From Panulirus ornatus (Eukaryota; Arthropoda; Malacostraca; Decapoda; Palinuridae), in NCBI RefSeq assembly GCF_036320965.1, contig NC_092225.1:2654183-2718182 (forward strand): a stretch of 64,000 nucleotides of DNA, in the 5' to 3' direction. Below are positions 13,330 through 31,884 of this stretch, one piece after another. Under the pieces are notes generated by a model. The model was not told where the DNA came from and searched no databases. It saw only the letters and a program-made list of their open reading frames with translations. Position 1 is the first letter of the stretch. Every line of letters begins with the position of its first letter. A program made the position numbers and the translations under genes.

Positions 13330-15120
13330 TAAAATGAAATAGAGGAAGGAGCTAAGCGTGGAATGTTCATCCTCCTCGAATGCTTTGGTTGGGGTGTCCG
13401 AATGAGTGTGGTTGTAAACAAGATAAGATGAAATGAGAGCGAGGTAAACTAACGGAGGAAAGGATCCTGGTTGTTTTATCTCTAAGTGAAATAAAGCTCA
13501 TGGTAAAGGGGAGAAATGATTTCGTGATGTATTAGGGGTAAAGTCAGGGGTTAGCGTGAGTAGAAGAGCTAAGTAAGGGGTAGCACTACTACTGAGGCAG
13601 GAGTTATGGGAATGGGTGAAAAGTGTAAGGAAGTAAACTACAGACTGATGTCGGTAAAGATAAAGGTGGATCACGAGAGATGATGGGTAATCATTAGCGC
13701 TTATGCACCTAGCCACGAGAAGAATGATGCAGAGAGGATAGTGTTTTGCGAGAGGGTTGAGTGAGTGCTGTCGGCAGTTTTAATGTAAGACCCAGGATGT
13801 CAGTGATGAATAATCTAAACGCAAAAATGAGTAGTGTGGCAGTTGAAGGTACAACAGGGGGCATGGTGAGTCCAGTGATGGAATCAGAAATGGTTGACAG
13901 CTTGTGGAGATGTTCGCTAAGAAAGGACTAATGATTGGAAATACCTGGTTTAAAGAAGAGGGACAAACATAGGAATACGTGGTTGAAGAGAAAATATGGC
14001 CAGCGGACATTCATGGATTACATAATGATTGATAGGCGTGCAAAAGGGAGACTCTTGGATGTGAATATGCTGAGAGGAGCAGCTGGTGGGATATCTGGTC
14101 GGTCATTGCTTGGTGAAGGCGAAGGAGAAGATTGTAAAGGTCTTCGTAAAAGAGGAAGAAATATGGGTGAGAAGAGGATGGTGAAAGTAAGAGAGCATGG
14201 AAAAGAGAGCTGTGTGAAAAGATATCACTAGAAATCGAGTGTGGCATGAAAACGTGAGATTAAACTAAGCTAGTGTAATGGGTGAGGATTGGGTGATATT
14301 TAGGGAACGCCGTGCTGGCATGTGTGAAAAAAGTGTGTGGCATGCGGATGACGAAGTAAAGCTTCTAGTGTAAGATAAAAGAAAGGTGTATGGGCGGTAC
14401 TTACACGGAGGGACTACAATATATTGCAGTTAATGGGAGATGTATAAGGAAGTCATGACAAAGGATTTGGTGAAGAGAGAAAATGTGAAATCCTTGCATA
14501 AGATGAAATGTGGCACCTCAAATGAGTTGGATGGTATTGCAGATGAATTTCGGAAAAAAGCGGATGACTACATACATTGAAAATCCTAACCTGGTGGTTA
14601 GGATTTTCAATGTATGTATAGATCACGGTGAAGTGCCTGAAGATTGGCGGAATGCATGTGTAATTCCATTCTATAAAGGCAAGGACAAAGGTGAGTGCTT
14701 ATGCCTATGTAAGGCATAAGTTTGCTGAGTATACCTGTTAAGTTGTTCAGAAGAATGGTGATAAGAAGATGGTGGTGTCCGCAGAGAATCAGATTGGAGA
14801 GGAAGTGTGGATTCAAGATTGATAGAGGTTGTATGAATCAAGTGTTTGCTTTGAAGAATGTGCTTAAAAATTCCTTACAGAAACAGAAAGATTTGACTAT
14901 AACTTTTTTTAAAGCAAGTATATTGATAAGGTTGACATTGATGCTTTGTGGAAGGTGTTACGAGTATATGGTGTGGGAAGAAAGTTATTAGAAAGGAGTT
15001 TTTGTCAAGAGAGAAAGGAGAGTTTGTATCATGAGAGAAAGGCGTGTTTGTGAGTCAGATAAAGAGGAGGGTGGATGGCTCCGGGTGAAGGTGGGTCTTC
15101 GACATGGGTGTCTGAGGAAG
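13330..15120 (+). mobile_element. Old RTE-like LINE copy with 5' leader
   Basis: This is a strongly diverged copy that preserves the order of the whole front half. The leader resembles that of the 47.2-50.5 kb copy (TTCATCCTCCTCGAA, GGGTGTCCGAATGAGTGTGG). Endonuclease remnants include DYIMIDRRAKGRLLDVNMLR (near 14,010-14,075) and an NTWF-like block. RT remnants include [20 protein letters not shown] and CVIPFYKGKDKGE (14,590-14,700). It fades near 15,115 before motif C. Many stops and shifts make it a fossil. Its value is that it independently confirms the family's 5' leader sequence. Confidence 0.7.
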
Positions 15121-15127
15121 GCTTGTG

Positions 15128-15305
15128 TGTTCTATGAAAGTGCGCGTTCATGTGCACATTATGCGTATTCATATACTTCCACGTTGTACTGTTAGGTTTT
15201 GTAAAATGCTATCTGCTGGTTGTGTGAGCCTGATGGGATTTGACCGATGTAGACCCCATTGCTCACCAACGTGAGACGAAGGGTAATCGAGTATGGTGTT
15301 CGAAT
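15128..15305 (+). mobile_element. SINE body, same family as at 43.0 kb
   Basis: Ordered blocks shared with 43,000-43,141 include TACTGTTAGGTT, TGCTATCTGCTGGTTG, TAGACCCCATTGCTC and GTGAGACGAAGGGTAATCGA. Here the body precedes a tRNA-like head, whereas at 42.9-43.1 kb it follows one. This may therefore be the body of one copy with the head of a second behind it. Confidence 0.6.
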
Positions 15306-15319
15306 AGTCACTTCCATAG

Positions 15320-15400
15320 CTATTAGGGGCGATCACAGCCTAGCAAAAGCACTCCCGCCTGCCACGCACGGGTCCCGGGTTCGAGCCTGGCTGTTGGAGG
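15320..15400 (+). mobile_element. tRNA-Gly-like SINE head
   Basis: It contains a B box GGTTCGAGCC (15,378-15,387) and, upstream, CTCCCGCCTGCCACGCACGG. The latter resembles the anticodon arm of tRNA-Gly with anticodon GCC. The D-arm region (AGCCTAGCAAAAGC) is degenerate. It runs straight into (TA)n, so it is a SINE head or tRNA pseudogene and probably not a working tRNA. Confidence 0.6.

Positions 15401-15405
<5 letters not shown>

Positions 15406-15450
<45 letters not shown>
15406..15450. repeat. (TA)n microsatellite
   Basis: A TA tract between the tRNA-like head and the poly-T/tail of the minus-strand LINE copy that follows. Confidence 0.95.
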
Positions 15451-15457
<7 letters not shown>

Positions 15458-15460
15458 CTT

Positions 15461-17671
15461 ATTATACTTTGTCGCTGTCTCCCGCGTTTGCGAGGTAGCG
15501 CAAGGAAACAGACGAAAAGAAATGGCCCAACCCCCCCCATATACATGTATATACATACGTCCACACACGCAAATATACATACCTACACAGCTTTCCATGG
15601 TTTACCCCAGACGCTTCACATGCCTTGATTCAATCCACTGACAGCACGTCAACCCCGGTATACCACATCGCTCCAATTCACTCTATTCCTTGCCCTCCTT
15701 TCACCCTCCTGCATGTTCAGGCCCCGATCACACAAAATCTTTTTCACTCCATCTTTCCACCTCCAATTTGGTCTCCCTCTTCTCCTCGTTCCCTCCACCT
15801 CCGACACATATATCCTCTTGGTCAATCTTTCCTCACTCATTCTCTCCATGTGCCCAAACCACTTCAAAACACCCTCTTCTGCTCTCTCAACCACGCTCTT
15901 TTTATTTCCACACATCTCTCTTACCCTTACGTTACTCACTCGATCAAACCACCTCACACCACACATTGTCCTCAAACATCTCATTTCCAGCACATCCATC
16001 CTCCTGCGCACAACTCTATCCATAGCCCACGCCTCGCAACCATACAACATTGTTGGAACCACTATTCCTTCAAACATACCCATTTTTGCTTTCCGAGATA
16101 ATGTTCTCGACTTCCACACATTCTTCAAGGCCCCCAAGAATTTTCGCCCCCTCCCCCACCCTATGATCCACTTCCGCTTCCATGGTTCCATCCGCTGCCA
16201 GATCCACTCCCAGATATCTAAAACACTTCACTTCCTCCAGTTTTTCTCCATTCAAACTCACCTCCCAATTGACTTGACCCTCAACCCTACTGTACCTAGT
16301 AACCTTGCTCTTATTCACATTTACTCTTAACTTTCTTCTTCCACACACTTTACCAAACTCAGTCACCAGCTTCTGCAGTTTCTCACATGAATCAGCCACC
16401 AGCGCTGTATCATCAGCGAACAACAACTGACTCACTTCCCAAGCTCTCTCATCCCCAACAGCCTTCATACTTGCCCCTCTTTCCAAAACTCTTGCATTTA
16501 CCTCACTAACAACCCCATCCATAAACAAATTAAACAACCATGGAGACATCACACACCCCTGCCGCAAACCTACATTCACTGAGAACCAATCACTTTCCTC
16601 TCTTCCTACACGTACACATGCCTTAAATCCTCGATAAAAACTTTTCACTGCTTCTAACAACTTTCCTCCCACACCATATATTCTTAATACCTTCCACAGA
16701 GCATCTCTATCAACTCTATCATATGCCTTCTCCAGATCCATAAATGCTACATACAAATCCATTTGCTTTTCTAAGTATTTCTCACATACATTCTTCAAAG
16801 CAAACACCTGATCCACACATCCTCTACCACTTCTGAAACCACACTGCTCTTCCCCAATCTGATGCTCTGTACATGCCTTCACCCTCTCAATCAATACCCT
16901 CCCATATAATTTACCAGGAATACTCAACAAACTTATACCTCTGTAATTTGAGCACTCACTCTTATCCCCTTTGCCTTTGTACAATGGCACTATGCACGCA
17001 TTCCGCCAATCCTCAGGCACCTCACCATGAGTCATACATACATTAAATAACCTTACCAACCAGTCAACAATACAGTCACCCCCTTTTTTAATAAATTCCA
17101 CTGCAATACCATCCAAACCTGCTGCCTTGCCGGCTTTCATCTTCCGCAAACCTTTTACTACCTCTTCTCTGTTTACCAAATCATTTTCCCTAACCCTCGC
17201 ACTTTGCACACCACCTCGACCAAAACACCCTATATCTGCCACTCTATCATCAAACACATTCAACAAACCTTCAAAATACTCACTCCATCTCCTTCTCACA
17301 TCACCACTACTTGTTATCACCTCCCCATTTGCGCCCTTCACTGAAGTTCCCATTTGCTCCCTTGTCTTACGCACCCTATTTACCTCCTTCCAGAACATCT
17401 TTTTATTCTCCCTAAAATTTAATGATACTCTCTCACCCCAACTCTCATTTCCCCTTTTTTTCACCTCTTGCACCTTTCTCTTGCCTTCCTGTCTCTTTCT
17501 TTTATACGTCTCCCACTCAATTTCATTTTTTCCCTGCAAAAATCGTCCAAATGCCTCTCTCTTCTCTTTCCCTAATACTCTTACTTCTTCATCCCACCAC
17601 TCACTACCCTTTCTAATCAACCCACCTCCCACTCTTCTCATGCCACAAGCATCTTTTGCGCAATCCATCAT

Positions 17672-17673
<2 letters not shown>
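15461..17673 (-). mobile_element. RTE-like LINE copy, type I, 5' truncated
   Basis: A minus-strand copy spans from the tail hairpin (15,463-15,500) through the type I 3' UTR and the coding region to a 5' truncation within the endonuclease-RT linker, where it meets (TA)n. The RT frame reads continuously until one inserted base near 16,135 (GGCCCCCAAG instead of the usual GGCCCCCAG), after which the C-terminal region continues in the next frame to the TGA near 15,649. Apart from that shift it is well preserved, so insertion was fairly recent. Confidence 0.93.
16070..17673 (-). pseudogene. RTE-clade reverse transcriptase ORF, frameshifted
   Basis: About 530 codons of LINE protein are open after the leading TA-encoded Ile-Tyr stretch, which is not part of the protein. 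In order they hold the linker (GSEWWDEEVRVLGKEKREAF), the pre-RT block [80 protein letters not shown], motif [21 protein letters not shown], motif B region [19 protein letters not shown], and motif [14 protein letters not shown]. The frame ends early because of the +1 insertion near 16,135. The catalytic Asp in motif A and the Asp pair in FADD are present. The motif order and the APE endonuclease seen in other copies place it in the RTE clade. The protein would copy its own RNA at the nicked target. Confidence 0.85.

Positions 17674-17754
<81 letters not shown>
17674..17754. repeat. (TA)n between LINE 5' end and SINE
   Basis: About 40 TA units joining the truncated 5' end of the minus-strand LINE to the 5' end of the plus-strand SINE. 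Confidence 0.96.
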
Positions 17755-17756
<2 letters not shown>

Positions 17757-17997
17757 TTCCCTGGGGATAGGGGAGAAAGAATACTTCCCACGTATTCCAT
17801 GCGTGTCGTAGAAGGCGACTAAAAGGGAAGGGAGCGGGGGGCTGGAAATCCTCCCCTCTCGTTTTTTTTTTGTTTTTTTTTAATTTTCCAAAAGAAGGAA
17901 CAGAGAAGAGGGCCAGGTGAGGATATTCCCTCAAAGGCCCAGTCCTCTGTTCTTAACGCTACCTCGCTATCGCGGGAAATAGCGAATAGTATGAAAA

Positions 17998-18015
<18 letters not shown>
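17755..18015 (+). mobile_element. SINE-like element, full copy
   Basis: The element starts ATTCCCTGGGGATAGGGGAG. It carries the inverted pair GAATAC/GTATTC and a G-rich/C-rich pair (GGGAGCGGGGGGCTGG against ATCCTCCCCTCTCG). A T-run, TTTTCCAAAAGAAGGAACAG and CCCTCAAAGGCCCAGTCC follow. It ends in the tail AACGCTACCTCGC, CGCGGGAAATAGCGAATAG, poly-A and then (TA)n. No clear tRNA A or B box is present. The tail hairpin matches the LINE tails, and the middle resembles the LINE 5' leader. It is non-coding. Confidence 0.85.
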
Positions 18016-19330
<1,315 letters not shown>

Positions 19331-19334
19331 ATAC

Positions 19335-19490
<156 letters not shown>

Positions 19491-19521
19491 ATTTGATCAA
19501 TTTAAAAATATTATTTAAAAG

Positions 19522-20346
19522 AAAAAGATTGAATTAAAGAAACTTGAAATGGAGGAGGCTTTTCGCTTTTCAAGAGAGAAGACACGTGCCTTTCAAATGG
19601 CAATACCGACACACTGGAATAACCGGATGTTGGACTATTGCTATGATGAGTTCAGGAAAGAACGCAATAGGCTACAAGTGTCACTAAATCGTAAGTTGGA
19701 CCATCTTACTGAAAACAGCGACTGGACCAAGAACACAAACCCATCTTTTGTGGTAAACCTGTCTAATAAACAACTAGATAAAGGTTCCTTGTGTGCATTA
19801 GGCTATGGTTTAAGTTTTGTGTGCTCTAACAGAGAAGCCAGCTGTGTTGATGTCACAAATTCTTTTTGTAATTTAGAAAAATACAGTAATTTAAGTAATG
19901 ATGATATTAACATCTGTAAGGGTTTAGTGTATTCCAGTTTGTCAAAACCAGTGGAAGCTTATTGCTCTAAAAGATTCATAAGAGCTATTAACACCTTAAA
20001 AAAAGGCAAGGATATACATATTACTAAAGAAGATAAGGTAAACACTGTTGTGATTTTAGACAAAAGTAACTATTTGTCTAAAGTGAATGATCGTCTAAAT
20101 GATAACACAACATATTCTAAACTTAGTAAAAATCCCTTAGAAGCAGTTAATTCTCACTTTGATAAAGAAGTGAATTTGTTGTTTATCAAAAGTTTGTCAT
20201 ATTTGTCCCCTTCATTGCCGTATATGTATGGACTTATCAAAACACATAAACAGAATTTTCCAGCAAGACCTATAGGGAGTTCAGTAGGCTCCATCACATA
20301 TAAATTGTCAAAATAGTTAGTTTCTTTATTAAGCACTTTAGTGGGT
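19522..20346 (+). pseudogene. Penelope-like element, N-terminal/RT start, interrupted
   Basis: The open frame from the Met at 19,549 (in-frame Lys-rich residues precede it from about 19,522) encodes 255 residues with the front half of a Penelope-like protein. Visible blocks include AIPTHWNNRMLDYCYDEFRK, the VNTVVILDKSNYLSKVNDRL segment (family form: VVLDKSDYLSKM), LNDNTTYSKLSKNPL, then LPYMYGLIKTHKQNFPARPI and SSVGSITYKLSK. These last match the conserved LYGLPKIHKP...RPIVSS start of the Penelope RT. A TAG at 20,314-20,316 interrupts the frame, and the same frame then continues LVSLLSTLVG until a minus-strand RTE-like LINE tail cuts in near 20,347-20,362. The catalytic RT motifs and the GIY-YIG endonuclease are absent. 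Confidence 0.85.
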
Positions 20347-20361
20347 TATTCTTTTTATTTT

Positions 20362-23328
<2,967 letters not shown>

Positions 23329-24404
23329 GTCCATTGCCGCTTACCCATACCTAAGCTGGGCATAAACTTTTCCAATTTTCTTAGAGCACGGCTTATTCTA
23401 CTTTTAAAATAACTACTTACAACTCAGATAAAGGTGAAATTAAAAAGCGTTATCATAGGAAATGTGATGATGAAAGCTATGGATGTACCATTCTTTGGTC
23501 CATAACTTTTGATCTTTGTCATTGATTATGAGCTCACATTGTTGTGTAACATAGGATTGGTGCTTTACATGTTCCTGTGTAATATCATCAGTTGCTTTTG
23601 AGTGATTAATATTTTTATTTCTAGACTGGTCCAAGTTTGTGAAAAAATGTTTCCTTAATCTTTTTTCAGTGGATAGAAATGATCTCCACAAAATAACTTC
23701 AACTATTTGATCCCCCGTCCAAATTTCGGCCATATACATTGTCCTTCATCTTGTCCTGAAGAGCACCCAAGTGACCTTCCAAAATGTTCAGAAAATTATG
23801 ATACAGGAATGTCTATAACTTAATGTTAACGGTGTACAGAATATTGCCCTGTGAAAAGACATGATTTTGGAAAAGGGATTTCAGTAAGAGTGGTTAGGTA
23901 CAGTTAGTCCAGTTCTTGTGAGTTATGGTATATTAGCATAGGGGTTCTATTCAGCAGTTCCATAAAGAACAGCACCTGAGCTGTCTTCTCTATATCATGT
24001 TGACTTTTCTTGCATTCAGAGCAAGGTGATACATACAAAATTCTCCCCAAATTACTGCCTGATGAATACTACTTGCTGAGGGGACACATAAGGGTAGTCT
24101 GAATAGGTATTCAGAAGAAGAGGTAGAAAAGTAAAAGTAAGGGGAAACAGTTGAAGGTAGAGAAATTTGAAATTGAAGGCAAACCTGTGTTATATGTGCT
24201 TATAAGTACATCTGAGATAAGCAGGCACTGACAAGAAAACATTTCTTCATTGTATAACTTACATGTGTGACTGTGGTCCACTGACATATTCAAAATGACT
24301 CTGTGATCTAGGTAATTATTTTTGCTGTCTTTGAGATTTTCAGTATTAGTTTCATATGATAAATTACAGAATTATTCAGTTATCTTGTACAATTAAAGGC
24401 CTTA
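23329..24404. other. Unique AT-rich sequence, no gene seen
   Basis: A 99-codon minus-strand frame (23,440-23,739) has no recognisable domain and starts without context. It is not called a gene. Confidence 0.4.
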
Positions 24405-24700
<296 letters not shown>

Positions 24701-25800
24701 TCAAGGGAGTAAGGCCTTTGTCCGAGTAGAAAGAGGGGAGAGTGAACGGCTCCAAGTAAAGGTTATATATGGCAGGAGTGTGTGATATCACCATGGTTGT
24801 TTAGTTTATTCATATTTGGGGTGGTGAGGGAGATAGATACGAGAGTCATAGAGAGAGGGACGAGTATGTAGCCTATAGGAGATGAGAGGGCCTTGGAAGT
24901 AAATTGGTTGTTGTTTGCCGATGATACAGCACTAGTGGCAATTTGAGTGAGAAATTCCTGAAGTTGGTGACAGCTTGGAAACGTGCGTGAAAGGAGAAAG
25001 TTGAGAGTGAATTTGAATAAGAAGCAGGTTATTGGAATGGAAATTTGAATGGAGAAAAATTGAAGGAAGTGAAATGTTTTAACTACTTGGGAGTGGACTT
25101 AGCAGGGAATGGAACTATGGAAGCGGTAGTGAGTCACAGGGTGTAGAGGGGGCGAAGGTTCTGGGAGCTGAAGAATGTGTGGGAAAAGAAAACGTTATCT
25201 GGGAGAGGAAAAATGGGAACGTTTGAAGGAATAGAAGTGTGAAAAACAACATGTGGATGCAAAGCATGGGATATAGATAAGGTTGTGCGGAAGATGGTGG
25301 ATTTGCTGGAATTGAAAGCTTTAAGGACCATTTCTGGTGTGAGGTTGTTTGAGCGAGTAAGTAATGAAAGGGTAAGAGAGTTTTATGGTAATAAAAAGAG
25401 TGTGGCTTAGAAAGCAGAAGAGGGTGTGCTGGTTTGGTATGGACATAATGAGTGAGAAAAAGTTGACAAAGAGGATACTTGTGTCAGAAGTGGAGGGAAC
25501 AGAGAGAATGGGGAGACCAGATTTGAGGTGTGAGGATGGATGAAATGAAAAAGAATAAGGGGGACCGGGGCCTGAACATGCAGAAGGGTGAAAGGCGTGC
25601 ACGGGATAATGAACTGAAACAATGTGGTATACTGGGGTTGACGTGGTGAGAGTGGTGTTGCCTGGTTGTGGGTAGGGAGCTGTAGTGTCGGTGCATTACA
25701 TAACATGACAGCTGGAAAATGGATGTGAGCGGATGTGAATTTTTCTTCTGTTCCTGGAGCTACTTCGCTAACTCGGAAAACTGCGATCAAATATGATATG
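24701..25800 (+). mobile_element. Old RTE-like LINE copy, divergent type II UTR
   Basis: Diverged sequence of the same LINE starts in the block before motif B. It includes a motif C remnant (TTTGCCGATGATACAGCACT near 24,914), the C-terminal region with many shifts, and a UTR containing GGGAGCTGTAGTGTCGGTGC and CATGACAGCT as in type II. The tail reads GGAGCTACTTCGCTAACTCG then GATCAAATATGATATG, a variant of the family hairpin, followed by (TA)n. Confidence 0.8.
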
Positions 25801-29000
<3,200 letters not shown>

Positions 29001-29095
29001 GTTTAGTGGTGATAATGTAAACGCAAACGGCAAGTAAAAGTTGCTTTGAATGATAAAGAAGAGAAAATTCCTTTTCTCTACTGTAGAAATAGATG

Positions 29096-29100
<5 letters not shown>

Positions 29101-29140
<40 letters not shown>
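29101..29140. repeat. (CA)n microsatellite
   Basis: 20 CA units. Confidence 0.97.
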
Positions 29141-29143
<3 letters not shown>

Positions 29144-29370
29144 CAATACATTCCAAAATACAAAATACATAATAAACGAAAGTAATGAGCAATGCAAAAA
29201 TCTGACAGTAAAGAAAAAGGCGCAGAAATCCAATTCATTATCCCGCTAAAGATAACACTACTATTAAGAAGATTTGGATGCGAAATATGATACGTTTAAT
29301 TAAAGAACGAGGGAGTATACTACAGGAGCAATTCTGCCATGTTTTCTGGATGTTGTAATCTTCCCCACCA

Positions 29371-29885
<515 letters not shown>

Positions 29886-30345
29886 GGACAGCCTCGGAAT
29901 TAGAGGTAATATGAAACGTGTAGAAGATTATTCACATCACATAATTTGGGGGAGTCAATTTATTTTCATCCTTGTGTGTCACTTGTAAATAGGCTTATTG
30001 ATGAATCCTCTTTTATCATAGTTAACAACACTATAAACATAAATGAAAGAATGCTAAAATTAGGTAATGTATTTGTGACATCTTCAGCTAGACGTGACAA
30101 AATCAAGGGAGCAATAGCTAACCTGACGTTCTTTGCCAGGTAGAGAGACGGGTCACTTTACCGTTCTGGTCAACCTTACCATGTTTTCAGTCCAACTGTT
30201 CCTTGTTTCCGCAACTGTGGTGGTCTGGTTTTCTACAAATCCTTTTGTTCATATTGACTTTGTATCCTTGAAAATGGCTTGAAATACAGTCGAAAGCTTG
30301 TAGCTTCCGTGTTTATTTTTCCAGCGAGTATACTCGTTTCTGCTT
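29886..30345 (+). pseudogene. Penelope-like element 3' end (endonuclease end + UTR)
   Basis: Codons from 29,895 read GIRGNMKRVEDYSHHIIW in one frame. After a one-base shift at the G run (29,948-29,952) the next frame gives ESIYFHPCVSLVNRLIDESS and FIIVNNTININ. The pattern of H-x-I-x-W, a spaced R, then E-S-x-x-I and N-x-N is the end of the GIY-YIG endonuclease in Penelope-like proteins. The frame closes at 30,143. A non-coding end follows with TTGAAAATGGCTTGAAATAC, a GAAA and CGTGTTTATTTTTCC, which parallels the leader at 19.2 kb. Everything upstream of the endonuclease end is missing. Confidence 0.6.
30266..30308 (+). ncRNA. Degenerate hammerhead-like motif
   Basis: A CTTGAAAA block (expected CTGANGA), an unpaired U, stem GGCU/AGUC, GAAA (30,292-30,295), then a GCU-UGU-AGC stem-loop and UUC. 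The core is mutated relative to the consensus, so this is a fossil at best. Confidence 0.3.
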
Positions 30346-30640
30346 CACATGTGTGTGTGTGATTTACTGCGAGATTAATAAGATTACTTTCTCGTCGACG
30401 AACTTTATGTCTCCGAAGGATCCATCCAGTCCCTGCTAATTAGTGTACCACACAGCCTTGGGCTGCAGGAGATCCTGAAAAAGGTGCCTTGACGTAGTTG
30501 TGAATAAATACATAACAATGTTAAGATGAAGTGGGATACAGTGTTGTGATTTACTTCAACCCTTACTGCGCTAGAGTTATACTTGTCTACTACCAACAAA
30601 GCAAGTGTTGGGTGTTCTTAAACATATTTTTAACACGTGC
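30345..30640. other. Unique sequence, no gene seen
   Basis: Nothing recognised beyond a short GT run at 30,350-30,360. Confidence 0.4.
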
Positions 30641-31515
30641 ACAGTCCTTTAACCTCTGCTGGTGACACTAGACCTTACTGATATGTGATGGGTGTTACAA
30701 TACACTGTACACCATATTTTGGTGTTACTAGACACTACTATTTAACGTACTAGGTGTTACGTGACATTTTGCTAATATGTGTCATTTATTACTAGACACT
30801 ATATGACCATGTGTTGGGTTTTAGTACATATGTTAACATATGTTAGGTGTTACTATACATCATGATATGTATCAGGTGTTAGTACACACCATGTCACCGT
30901 TTCTGGTGTCACTAGACACCATGTTTACATACAACGGATGTTAATAGATATCATGTTAACATGTGTCCGGTGTTGTTGAATACCATGCTGCCTTGTCTTA
31001 GGTGTTATTGGACACTATGTAAACATGTATCGGGTGTTACTAGACATATGTTGACCTGTGTTGGATATTTTGAAACATCATGTTGACTTGTGACGGTGTT
31101 ACTAGGCATCATAGTAACATGTGTCATGTGTTACGAGGCAGCACTTTAATCTGCGTCGGGTGCTTATAGCTACCATGTTAACATGTGACACGTGTGTTGC
31201 TAAATATCTTTTTCACATATGACTAGTTACCAAACATCTTGTTAACGTGACAAGTATTAAGAATAATCATATGTTGGATGTTACTAAACTCGTTTTCACC
31301 ATATGCTGGGTATTACTAAACACCTTTTAACGTGTTTGTTGGTTGATATTTGTTACCATATGTAGGATGTTGAAGCTATTGAAATGTGCTGAGTATTAAG
31401 TGGCACTTCGTTTGCATGTGTCGATGTGTGACTAAGCAGGTGTTAACACGGGTATTATTCAACATATTGATAACATGTGTCGGATGTTACTTACCTTCAT
31501 GTTAACAAGAGGGTG
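30640..31515. repeat. 32-bp degenerate satellite, block 1
   Basis: Successive units of 31-33 bp are built on GGTGTTACTAGACACC and ATGTTAACATGTGTCG, for example at 30,900-31,140. The GTTAAC core is palindromic. Copies differ at many positions, so the array is old. Confidence 0.8.
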
Positions 31516-31884
31516 TTACTGTGTCACACATAAGTCAAGTAACGAGTACCTGATTAGCTAACCACAGCAAGGTGTATCAAGCGTGTACAAAACCTGTACT
31601 GCCAGTCACTACTTCCCGAAGACCAAGGTTCGAGTAAGAACTGAAAATGCAGCATGATCTTGGTCACAGTAAGATCACAAACCACACAGACAAACCATCG
31701 CCCATCACACAGCAAAATCAACACAACCATCTCGTTAATATATTTGATGACGTACTGGATTTCAAATTGATTTCTTACACATACATGATTCTTTAATCTT
31801 TACTCCTGTGGAGTTCTTCCCTGAAATACGTAAGCATATTCTCACACAACAAGAGACAAACCAAACAAGTCATGACATTTTGGT
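31516..31884. other. Non-repeat interruption of the satellite
   Basis: Unique sequence between the two satellite blocks. No gene was seen. Confidence 0.5.

Noticed and set aside
23440..23739. 99-codon minus-strand frame considered as a transposase remnant
   Set aside because: No catalytic motif, terminal repeat or recognisable domain.
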